Below are positions 9,526-19,920 of a stretch of DNA of 64,000 nucleotides, one piece after another; position 1 is the first letter of the stretch, and each line of letters begins with the position of its first letter. The translations under genes and the position numbers were made by a program. Source of the DNA: CAZGAQ01 sp964523405 (lineage in GTDB: Bacteria > Planctomycetota > Phycisphaerae > UBA1845 > Fen-1342); NCBI GenBank assembly GCA_964523405.1, contig CAZGAQ010000002.1, positions 267,139 through 331,138 on the forward strand, written 5' to 3'. The notes under the pieces were generated by a model, which was not told where the DNA came from, made no database searches, and saw only the letters and a program-made list of their open reading frames with translations.

Positions 9526-11532
9526 CTACTGGGCGAGCAGCTTCCGCTTCAGCGCATCGGGCGTTCCAATCTTGAGCAGCGCCGCCCCATGTCGCGGAAC
9601 CTTCACGTGGTATTCCCCGTCGACCTTCTCCCGGCCCTGCCGCGTCCAGACTTCGTAGACGGGTTGCGCGCCGGACAGGCCCAGAGCGCTCCAGTTGACC
9701 GTGATGGTTGCTTCGCCGCGGCCTCGATTGAACAGGCCAACCGCCTGCGTGCCGTCGACCAGCGGCCGGGCCCAGATTTCGAGGCGGCCGTCCTGCTTGA
9801 TCCGCCGCGCCGCCTTGCCCAGCGGGTCCTGGCTGATCGCGATCACATCGGGGTTCGTCAGCAGGGCCAGGGTAAAATCGTCCATGTCGGACAGGTCGCA
9901 GCCGATCAACATGGGCGCGGCCAGCAGGGCCCACAGGGTGATGTGCGTGACCTGCTCGTTCTTGGTCAGCCTGGTGGGGTGCAGGTCCGGGCCCCAGCCG
10001 ACTTTGCCGACGACGAGCATATCCGGGTCGTTCCAGCGCCCCGGACCGGCGAATTCCTCGTGTCCCGCCTGCGCAAAACCGATGCCCGCCATGCTCTGCC
10101 ACGAGTCGTTGATATCTCCGGTCGTGCGCCAGTAGTTGCCGCCGACTTCGGCGCCCCACTCCCACACCTTGCCCATGCCGTACTGGCACAGACTGTAGAC
10201 GATGTCGCGCCCACATTTGTCCAACGCGGCGCGCATCACGCGGTACGGGTGGCGCAGCTCCTCGGCATTCGGGTCCTTGGCGATCTCTCCGTACGAGCAC
10301 CAGTCGTACTTCAGCAGGTCGATGCCCCATTCGGCGTACTGCCGCGCGTCCTGCTCTTCGTGTTGGTAGCTGCCCTCGTAGCCGCCACAGGTCTTGGGCC
10401 CCGGCGAGGAGTAGATGCCGAGCTTGAGGCCCTTGCTGTGCACGTAGTCGGCGAGGGCCTTCATGTCGGGGAATTTCTCGTTCGGCACGATGCGGCCATC
10501 CGCGTCGCGTTCCTTCTCCCAGGCATCGTCGATGTTGATGTATTGGAAGCCCACGTCTGCCAGGCCGCTACTCACCAGGGCGTCGGCGGCCGCCCGCACC
10601 TTCGCGTCGTCCACGGCGGTACCCCAGCAATTCCATGAGTTCCAGCCCATCGGGGGTGTCGCGGCGAGCTTGTGCGTGCCGCCCACGATCGTGAGCTGAA
10701 CCTCAGCCTTGCCCCGGCCATTCTCGGCCGTCACGGTGACGACGGTCGTTCCTTCGGCTTGCAGGGCGCCCGTGATGATGCCCGTTTCGGTGTCCAGCTT
10801 CAGACCGGCCGGCAGATCCTTGGCGGTGAACTTCAGCGGGCGCTGGCCGGTGGCGGGAATGCGGAACAGGAACGGGCGACCCGGCGTGGCACCGGTGATG
10901 CGTGGGTGGTGAATGGTGGGCGCCGGCGTGGTCAGGCGCGTGATGTTGGGGTCCGGGCCCGGCGGAAACGGGACGGCCTTCGGCCGCGAAGTATCGCCCG
11001 GCTTGAGCGTAATGCGCGCATCGGCCCAATCGGCGTGGTCGTTGTTGATGTCGTCGCCACCGTCCTCGACGACCAGCGTGAGGAGTTTAGCGCCCGCCAG
11101 GTCGACTTTGACCGGCACCGGCGCAACGCCGCCGTGCAGCACCTTGGTGCGGAGTGCCTCGCGGCCGTCCACGAGGACGACGAACACGACGGAGCCGCCG
11201 TCCTTCTTCTCATCGTCCACCCCGACCACCGCTTCGAAGGTCTGGGCACCGCCGCCGAGTTCGATCACGAGTTCGCTATTGGCGTGCGTGCCCAGCCCGT
11301 GCTCGTAGACCTTACCGGCGAGCGTGATGGGATTGCGGTCGACCGAGAAACCTTGGTGGGGTTCGCCCCACTCCTGCTCGACCGCCTTGAGGTCCAGGGA
11401 CTCGACGCGCACGACGTCCTTGTCGGCGTCCGACGTCTTGTCCTGCGCGGCGGCGGTCGCCCAAGTCAGCGTTCCGATCAGCAGCGCGGCCAGCCCGCGC
11501 ACCAGCAGCAAGTCGGCTTTCGACGGCAGCAT
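9526..11532 (-). CDS. Exported GH27 alpha-galactosidase with NPCBM and Ig-like modules
   Basis: This 668-residue retaining alpha-galactosidase (or alpha-N-acetylgalactosaminidase/beta-L-arabinopyranosidase, which share the fold) has four parts. A signal peptide is followed by an NPCBM-type galactose-binding sandwich (about 40-185), a putative Ig domain (about 190-285) and the GH27 barrel beginning at PPMGWNSWN (about 290), with a C-terminal beta-sandwich. The nucleophile is D410 in KYDWC and the acid/base D504 in WNDPDM. The ATG at 11532 is preceded by GGAG at eight bases; the in-frame GTG three codons upstream is too close to that site. It lies 189 bases upstream of the GH127 gene and 72 bases after the ABC exporter pair. 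With the GH2 and GH127 enzymes it suggests degradation of arabinogalactan or galactomannan side chains. Confidence 0.88.
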   Translation of the reverse strand: MLPSKADLLLVRGLAALLIGTLTWATAAAQDKTSDADKDVVRVESLDLKAVEQEWGEPHQGFSVDRNPITLAGKVYEHGLGTHANSELVIELGGGAQTFEAVVGVDDEKKDGGSVVFVVLVDGREALRTKVLHGGVAPVPVKVDLAGAKLLTLVVEDGGDDINNDHADWADARITLKPGDTSRPKAVPFPPGPDPNITRLTTPAPTIHHPRITGATPGRPFLFRIPATGQRPLKFTAKDLPAGLKLDTETGIITGALQAEGTTVVTVTAENGRGKAEVQLTIVGGTHKLAATPPMGWNSWNCWGTAVDDAKVRAAADALVSSGLADVGFQYINIDDAWEKERDADGRIVPNEKFPDMKALADYVHSKGLKLGIYSSPGPKTCGGYEGSYQHEEQDARQYAEWGIDLLKYDWCSYGEIAKDPNAEELRHPYRVMRAALDKCGRDIVYSLCQYGMGKVWEWGAEVGGNYWRTTGDINDSWQSMAGIGFAQAGHEEFAGPGRWNDPDMLVVGKVGWGPDLHPTRLTKNEQVTHITLWALLAAPMLIGCDLSDMDDFTLALLTNPDVIAISQDPLGKAARRIKQDGRLEIWARPLVDGTQAVGLFNRGRGEATITVNWSALGLSGAQPVYEVWTRQGREKVDGEYHVKVPRHGAALLKIGTPDALKRKLLAQ

Positions 11533-11604
11533 GTGGGGCACTCCGAGAGGGCCAATGGGAAAGCGGGTATGATAGCCGCTCAGCCGGCCAAGCCAAGGCG
11601 GGGG

Positions 11605-13503
11605 TCAGATCGCAGCGCCACGGTTGTGAAACACGAATTGGGCGTAGAGGGCGGCATACTTGCCGCCGGCCTGCAGCAGCTCCGCGTGCGTGCCGCGCTC
11701 GATGATCCGGCCCTGGTCGATCACCAGGATGCAATCCGCCCCGACGATGGTACTCAAGCGGTGCGCCACGACGAATGTCGTCCGGCCCTGCAGCAAGCGC
11801 TCCAGGGCGCGCTGGACGGCCAGTTCCGTCACCGAGTCCACCGAGCTGGTGGCTTCGTCAAAGAGGAAGATGCGCGGGTCCGCCAGGTAAGCACGCGTGA
11901 AGCACACGAGTTGTCGCTGCCCGAGCGAAAGGCTGGCGCCGCGCTCGCCCACCTCCGTATCGAAGCCGTCCTGCAGGGCCAGGAGCGCATCGTACGAGCC
12001 CAGCGCGCGGGCGGCCCCGACCACTTGCTCGCGCGTCGCGTGCGGGCGGGCGTAACGGATATTTTCGATCACGGTGCCGGTGAACAGGAAGTTCGTCTGC
12101 AAGACCAGGCCCATCTGCCGATGCAGCGACTCGCCGGTGATGTGCCGTATGTCGTGCCCATCCACCAGAATGCGTCCGGCCTGCGGCTGGTAGAAACGTG
12201 CGATCAGCGAGATGATGCTGCTCTTGCCGCTGCCGGTCGCGCCGACGAGCGCGATGGTCTGCCCCGGCTCGGCCGTGAAGTCGATGTCGTGCAGCACGGG
12301 CCGCTCCGGCTTGTAGCCGAAAGTCACACCCTCGAAGCGCACGTGCCCCTCGATGCGCGGCAACGGCCGGGCATCCACGAGGTCCGTCACTTCAGGCTGC
12401 AGATCGAGCAGGTTGAAGACGCGTTCCGCCCCGGCCATGGCCTGCATGAGCTGGTTATGGAAGTTCCCGAAGGTGAGGACCGGGCCCATGAAGAGGTCCC
12501 AGTACAGGAAGGCGGCCACGACGGAACCGACCCCGTGTATCGCCCCCGTGGCTGCCAGGTAACCGCCGTAGAGCAGGATGATCGCGCGGCCAGTGAAGCC
12601 GATGAGTTGCAGAGACGGCTGAAACACGCCGTTGATGCGCGACAGGCCGACGTTGTTGTCGGTATTGATGACCTGCAGGCGGTCGAACACGCCGAGGTTG
12701 TAGACCTGGCGGCCGAAGGCGGTGACCACGCGTACCCCGGTGATGTTCTCGGCGAGATTGCTGGAGACGCGCGTCCAGCCTTCGCGGCAGACCTGCCAGA
12801 CGGTGGCGATCTTGCGGCGGAAGTAGAAGTTGACGGCGTACAGGAGCGGCGCCAGCCAGACGACGGCGAGGAACAGGCGCAGCTCGGTCTTCAGCAGCAT
12901 CGTACCGGCCACGATCATCATGAGGATGTTCTTCATGACCGTGTCGATGCCCCAGACGTTGATGTCGCGCATCGAGTTCACGTCGCTCGTACAGCGGCTG
13001 ATGATCCGCCCGAGCTTGGTCTTGTCGTAGTAGCTGAGCGAGAGTTTCTGCAGGTGGGCGAACAGCGCGCGGCGGAAGTCGAACTGCACGCGCTCCCCCG
13101 CGTCGGTCATCACGATGATCTCCCAGCGCTGCAGCAGCAGCGCCGCGCCCAGCAGCAGCGCCCATAGCGCGACCACCGCCACCAGATGCTTGAGCGCGTG
13201 TGCCTCCGTCGGCATCGGCGTCAGCGTGCCGGCGACAAAGCCCGTCGCAAAGTTGACGATCTCACGCATGAATTGCGGAGACTGCAGCTCCAGGGTGACC
13301 ATGCATACGCCCAGGGTGATCCCCACCGCGTACTTGCGACGGTATGGCGCCAGCCACGCCAGCAGCCGCCGGATCAGGCGCCAATCGATGGGCCGATAGT
13401 CGCGCTCGTCGTCGTCGTACCTCAACTGCGGCAGGGCCACCGCCGTCGGCGGCGGTGCCGGCGCCCCAAACGTCCGCAACCAGCCCAGCAGGCGGCCCTT
13501 CAT
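11605..13503 (-). CDS. Heterodimeric ABC exporter subunit with catalytic Walker B Glu
   Basis: This is a 632-residue half-transporter with an N-terminal six-helix exporter domain (about 50-340) and a C-terminal nucleotide-binding domain (about 375-620). Walker A is GATGSGKS and Walker B is IFLFDEATSSVD, with the catalytic Glu intact. The signature motif is LSLGQ instead of LSGGQ. It overlaps the upstream subunit by four bases (ATGA), so both are made together. Family knowledge on TM287/288 and BmrCD-type exporters says one ATP site is degenerate; this subunit would supply the degenerate signature to that site. The substrate (drug, lipid or oligosaccharide) is not evident. The genes may be co-transcribed with the glycosidases downstream, but a 72-base gap separates them. 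Confidence 0.88.
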   Translation of the reverse strand: MKGRLLGWLRTFGAPAPPPTAVALPQLRYDDDERDYRPIDWRLIRRLLAWLAPYRRKYAVGITLGVCMVTLELQSPQFMREIVNFATGFVAGTLTPMPTEAHALKHLVAVVALWALLLGAALLLQRWEIIVMTDAGERVQFDFRRALFAHLQKLSLSYYDKTKLGRIISRCTSDVNSMRDINVWGIDTVMKNILMMIVAGTMLLKTELRLFLAVVWLAPLLYAVNFYFRRKIATVWQVCREGWTRVSSNLAENITGVRVVTAFGRQVYNLGVFDRLQVINTDNNVGLSRINGVFQPSLQLIGFTGRAIILLYGGYLAATGAIHGVGSVVAAFLYWDLFMGPVLTFGNFHNQLMQAMAGAERVFNLLDLQPEVTDLVDARPLPRIEGHVRFEGVTFGYKPERPVLHDIDFTAEPGQTIALVGATGSGKSSIISLIARFYQPQAGRILVDGHDIRHITGESLHRQMGLVLQTNFLFTGTVIENIRYARPHATREQVVGAARALGSYDALLALQDGFDTEVGERGASLSLGQRQLVCFTRAYLADPRIFLFDEATSSVDSVTELAVQRALERLLQGRTTFVVAHRLSTIVGADCILVIDQGRIIERGTHAELLQAGGKYAALYAQFVFHNRGAAI

Positions 13504-15452
13504 GGCTGTTCCTCCGCCGCCTCGGGCCTGGCCGCATCACTCGTCGGCGCCGGCGTGGGACGCTGCGTCGCCAGAAAGGCCGGATCGGCCACACGTTTGA
13601 GGTGCGAGGCAAGGCGCCCGGGGTCCTCCCAGACCTCCTGGCCGTGGAGCTGGACGGCGGCGATGTCGCGGTAATGCCCGTCTTTCCGCATCAGCTCGTC
13701 ATGCGTGCCCTGCTGTGTAATCCGGCCGTTCTCCAGCACCAGGACGACATCCGCACTGCGCACGGTGTTGAGGCGGTGGGCGATGACGAAGACCGTCATG
13801 TCCCGCATCACGTCGCGCAGCGCGCCGTGAATCCGCTCCTCAGTCTCCGGGTCTACCGAGGCAGTCGCATCGTCCAGCACAAGAATGCGTGGTCGGGCAC
13901 ACAAGGCCCGCGCGATCGCCAGCCGCTGCCGCTGTCCGCCGGACAGCGTCGTGCCGCGCTCGCCCAGCACCGTGTCATAGCCCAATGGCAGCTCCCGGAT
14001 GAACTCCTCCGCCTGCGCGAGCCGCGCGGCTGCCACGATCTCCGCCTGCGACGCACCGGGCCGGCCGTACGCGATATTCCCTGCCACCGTGTCGCTGAAG
14101 AGGTAGGTCTCCTGGAACACGAACGCGACCTGGGCGTGCAAGCTATCGAGCGTCACGTCGCGCACGTCTGCACCGTCGATCCCGATGCGGCCCTGCTGCG
14201 GGTCGTAGAAACGGGCGAGCAGGTGCACCAGCGTCGACTTGCCGGAGCCCGTCGGGCCGACCAGAGCCACCATCTGCCCCGCCTCCGCCGTGAAGCTCAC
14301 GTCGCGCAGCACCGGCTTGGCCGGATCGTAGCCGAAGGTCACGTCCTCGAAGCACACGGCGCCGCGACCGGGCGGCAAGGGGCGGGCGTTCGCCGCGACC
14401 GGCACGGTCGGCGCCGCCGCCAGCACCTCGTGCAGGCGCCGCGCCGAGACGATCGCGTTCTGGTACTGCTCGAAGATCGTGGCGACCTGCTGCAGGCGCC
14501 CCAGGATGGCGCCCATTGCCGCACCCAGCACCAGGATATCGCCCGGCTGCAGCACGCGTTTGATGATCAGCACACCCGCCAGCAGAAACAGGCTCAGGTG
14601 CCCGAGCATCGACACGGCCCGGATCACCGGCACATAATCCGCGAACATGCGGATGCGCGCTAGCACGCGCTTGATGAACCGGTCGCAGTTCCGCCCGTAC
14701 TTCGCGATTTCCTGCCGTTCGGCCGCAAACGCCTTCACCACGTGCACGCCGGCGATATTCTCCGTGATGATTTCGATGTTCTGGTCGCCCACCCGCATCA
14801 CCGCCTCTTGCGCCGGACGCATGCGGCGCGAGAACCGCAGCGTGTACCAGATCCAGAACGGCAGCGGGGTGACCGACAGCAGCGCGGCCCACGGGGTGCG
14901 CGTCAGTAGCAGAATCATGTAGCCGCCAACGATGAGCAGGATCTCGAGGGTCAGCAGGACGGCCGTGTTGACGAAGGCCCGCACGTTCTGCAAGTCGCTC
15001 AGGGCGCGGTTGATCAACTCGCCGGTCGAGATGAGGTCGTGGAAACGCAAGCCGACGCGCTGGAGTTGATCGTACACGGCCTCCCGAATGTAGAAGACCT
15101 TGTACATGCTCATTTTGAGGTTCGTGACCTCGCGCAGGTAAGTCAGGATGGCCATCGCCAGCGTCAAGCCTGCCAGCACGAGCACGACGCGCTGCAGTCC
15201 GTTGGCCTCGGTCGACGCCCCGCGCAGCCAGGCCCAGAAGCCGGGGGCCGCGTCGGTCTGCTGAACGCGAACACGTTCGATGGTGTTGATGGCCTGAGCT
15301 GTCTGGCGCACGGTGAGAATCTCCGCGCCAATCCAGGCAGACACGTACAGGCAGGCCAGAAAGACGGTACCGCGCACCGGGCGCAGGAAGGCGAACATCC
15401 ACCCCAGCAGGTGACGATCCGTGAGCCCGCTTGGCACCGCGCGCGTAGACAT
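13500..15452 (-). CDS. Heterodimeric ABC exporter subunit with degenerate Walker B Asp
   Basis: This 650-residue ABC half-exporter is the partner of the gene that follows it on the minus strand. Six transmembrane helices occupy about residues 20-330 and the nucleotide-binding domain about 360-600. Walker A is GPTGSGKS, the signature is a perfect LSGGQ, but Walker B reads ILVLDDATASVD, with Asp where the catalytic Glu should be. This is exactly complementary to the partner, which has the Glu but a degenerate signature, and gives one consensus and one degenerate ATP site. A Pro/Ala/Glu-rich C-terminal tail of about 25 residues ends the protein. The transporter is divergent from a histidine kinase gene, which could in principle control it. 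Confidence 0.88.
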   Translation of the reverse strand: MSTRAVPSGLTDRHLLGWMFAFLRPVRGTVFLACLYVSAWIGAEILTVRQTAQAINTIERVRVQQTDAAPGFWAWLRGASTEANGLQRVVLVLAGLTLAMAILTYLREVTNLKMSMYKVFYIREAVYDQLQRVGLRFHDLISTGELINRALSDLQNVRAFVNTAVLLTLEILLIVGGYMILLLTRTPWAALLSVTPLPFWIWYTLRFSRRMRPAQEAVMRVGDQNIEIITENIAGVHVVKAFAAERQEIAKYGRNCDRFIKRVLARIRMFADYVPVIRAVSMLGHLSLFLLAGVLIIKRVLQPGDILVLGAAMGAILGRLQQVATIFEQYQNAIVSARRLHEVLAAAPTVPVAANARPLPPGRGAVCFEDVTFGYDPAKPVLRDVSFTAEAGQMVALVGPTGSGKSTLVHLLARFYDPQQGRIGIDGADVRDVTLDSLHAQVAFVFQETYLFSDTVAGNIAYGRPGASQAEIVAAARLAQAEEFIRELPLGYDTVLGERGTTLSGGQRQRLAIARALCARPRILVLDDATASVDPETEERIHGALRDVMRDMTVFVIAHRLNTVRSADVVLVLENGRITQQGTHDELMRKDGHYRDIAAVQLHGQEVWEDPGRLASHLKRVADPAFLATQRPTPAPTSDAARPEAAEEQP

Positions 15453-15756
15453 CCGTGTTTGAACCGTTTCTGCCGGCCTCCAGGGGGCCCCTCAAGCCGA
15501 GGCGCGCCACACTGCCGGCGAAAGCACCCCGTGCCGCCGTCGCGCGCCGCCGGTGCCGCGCTGCAGGACGTAGTGTACCGCGCGGGAAACGTCCGCGAAC
15601 CCACGCGCGGCAAACCCGGAGTGCGCGTGTCTTGCTTGCGGGTCGGATCAGTCCGCCACCGCGCGGAAATTCCCTTCCGCCAGCGCCAAAGCCGGGTACG
15701 ATGCTGCACAGCATCGGATCGGGCGCCGGCGCGCCGCCGGCCAGAACCGTGGCTGC
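15453..15756. promoter_or_regulatory. Divergent intergenic region with an 18-base palindrome
   Basis: This stretch separates the ABC exporter operon (minus) from the hybrid kinase gene (plus) and holds no convincing gene. At 15699-15716 CGATGCTG and CAGCATCG form perfect 8-base arms around a CA spacer. The palindrome lies about 40 bases from the kinase start and could be a regulator-binding site or a hairpin in the leader. No clear -35/-10 pair is visible. Confidence 0.45.
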
Positions 15757-18231
<2,475 letters not shown>

Positions 18232-18243
18232 ACACCGGCCCGT

Positions 18244-18260
18244 GGCGCGATCCGCGCGCC
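18244..18260. terminator. Hairpin between convergent genes
   Basis: GGCGCG (18244-18249) and CGCGCC (18255-18260) form a perfect stem between the stop of the histidine kinase and the stop of the convergent AAA+ gene. There is no U-tract, so function is only inferred from position. Confidence 0.35.
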
Positions 18261-18306
18261 GTGCTCACTGCGTGCCCCGACCCGTGCCGCGTCTCGTCGC
18301 AGCGCC

Positions 18307-19794
18307 CTAATCCGCCGGCACGCACCGGCCTTGTGCCCACGCGCGCAGCGCCGCCACCCGCTCAGCCATCGTGACCGACAGGGGCGGCGAAGTCCGCAGC
18401 GCGGCGAGTACCTCCGCCGTGCCCAGCTCGCTGTGCGCGGCGAACGCCGCGTGCAGCGCGGCGACCACGGCCTGCTCGATCTCGGCGCCGCTGAAGCCAT
18501 CCGCGGCCTGCGCGAGCGCGTCGAGGTCAAACAGCGCCGGATCACGCCGGCGTTTCTTCAGGTGGATGGCGAAGATTTCCCGGCGCACCGCCGGCGTCGG
18601 GAGGTCGACAAAGAAGATCTCGTCGAAGCGACCCTTGCGCAGCAGCTCGGGCGGTAGCGCTTCAATGTCGTTGGCTGTCGCCACGAGGAACGCGGGGCTG
18701 GCCCGCTCCTGCATCCATGTCAGGAGCGTCCCGAACATGCGTTGCGAGAGGCCGCCATCGGTGCTGCGGCTGGCCGCCGACGCAAAGGCCTTCTCCACCT
18801 CGTCCACCCACAGTACCAGCGGCGCCATCAGCTCGGCCTGCTGCAGCGTCGCCCGCAAGCGCCGCTCGGATTCGCCAACGTAGCGGTCATACAGAGCCCC
18901 GACGTCCATGCGCAGGAGCGGCAAATGCCACGCCGTGGCGATGGCCTTGGCACACAGGCTCTTGCCGGCCCCCTGCACGCCCAGCAGCAGCACGCCGCGC
19001 GGCGCCACCAGCCCGAACTCGCGGCCGGCGTCCGTCAACGCCGTCTCCCGCTCGGCCAGCCAGTGCTTCAACCTGCCCAGGCCGCCGATCGCGCTCAGGT
19101 CGACGGGGGTTTCGATGTACTCCAATAGCCCCCCCTGCTGGAGCGTCTGCCGCTTGCGCGTCAGCACGAAGTGCACATCGGCCTCGTCGAAACGACGGTC
19201 CTCGGCCACTGTCTCGCCAACGATCTGCGCGATCTGCCGCCGCGTCAGACCGCGCAGATTGCGGATGATCGTTTGCAGGGCGCTGCGCGTGATCTCGATC
19301 TCGATCGGGCGCTCCCGGTTCGCCCGCCGCAAGGTCTCCCGCACGAGCTGCTCGATTTCCAGCTCGTTGGGCAGCGACACGGGGAAGGCCGTGGCGTACT
19401 CGCGCAGCACGTCCGGCAGTTCTTCGCTGTAGTCCAACATCACGAGCTGGCTGCCGGAGTCGTGGAACTGCCGCAACAGGTTGCGTAGCACGCGCAGCGT
19501 CCGCTCGTCCCGCAGGTGCGGCCCCAGGTCCAGTGTCACGCACACCGGCCGCTCCGCCAGGGTCGCGAGATGCACCAATCCCTCGACCGGCTTATCCGTG
19601 TTCGGCACCGGTGGACTGCCCCGCAGCAAGCCGTCCTGCACGCCCCCGCTGACTGACCACAGCCAGAGCGGGCGGTTGAGACTCACCGCCGCATCCCGCA
19701 CCAACCCCAGCACGTAGTCCTCTTCGAACGTCCGGATGGTGACACACGCAGGCCCGCGCCGCAGCAACTCTTCCAGTTGAGCCCGGTCATCCAT
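18307..19794 (-). CDS. Ycf46-like AAA+ ATPase
   Basis: This 495-residue protein resembles the Ycf46 group of AAA+ ATPases known from cyanobacteria and plastids. The N-terminal half (about 1-240) is a degenerate ATPase-like domain; the C-terminal half is a classical AAA+ module. Walker A is GVQGAGKS with K278, Walker B is LVLWVDEVE, and the sensor 1 region reads LVATANDIEALPPELL. The reading frame is open far upstream, but that part is antisense to the next gene; the ATG at 19794 opens on MDDRAQLEELL, which fits the family start. The function of the family is poorly known; in cyanobacteria it is linked to carbon uptake and stress. The gene is divergent from the dikinase-like gene at 19921. Confidence 0.8.
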   Translation of the reverse strand: MDDRAQLEELLRRGPACVTIRTFEEDYVLGLVRDAAVSLNRPLWLWSVSGGVQDGLLRGSPPVPNTDKPVEGLVHLATLAERPVCVTLDLGPHLRDERTLRVLRNLLRQFHDSGSQLVMLDYSEELPDVLREYATAFPVSLPNELEIEQLVRETLRRANRERPIEIEITRSALQTIIRNLRGLTRRQIAQIVGETVAEDRRFDEADVHFVLTRKRQTLQQGGLLEYIETPVDLSAIGGLGRLKHWLAERETALTDAGREFGLVAPRGVLLLGVQGAGKSLCAKAIATAWHLPLLRMDVGALYDRYVGESERRLRATLQQAELMAPLVLWVDEVEKAFASAASRSTDGGLSQRMFGTLLTWMQERASPAFLVATANDIEALPPELLRKGRFDEIFFVDLPTPAVRREIFAIHLKKRRRDPALFDLDALAQAADGFSGAEIEQAVVAALHAAFAAHSELGTAEVLAALRTSPPLSVTMAERVAALRAWAQGRCVPAD

Positions 19795-19920
19795 GCTGAC
19801 AACCCTCGCCGCCGTAACCCTACGGCCGATCGCATGATAGCCGCATTTCCACGCGGGCGGGTACGCCCGCCAGCCTGTGATTCCGTACGATAAGAGGGTA
19901 TCACGAGGCGGTGGCCCGCA

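Noticed and set aside
5150..13167. Long plus-strand open frames (5150-7048, 7174-9312, 10672-13167)
   Set aside because: They are exactly antisense to GH127, GH27 and ABC genes with clear active-site motifs. Long open antisense frames are expected in such GC-rich DNA.
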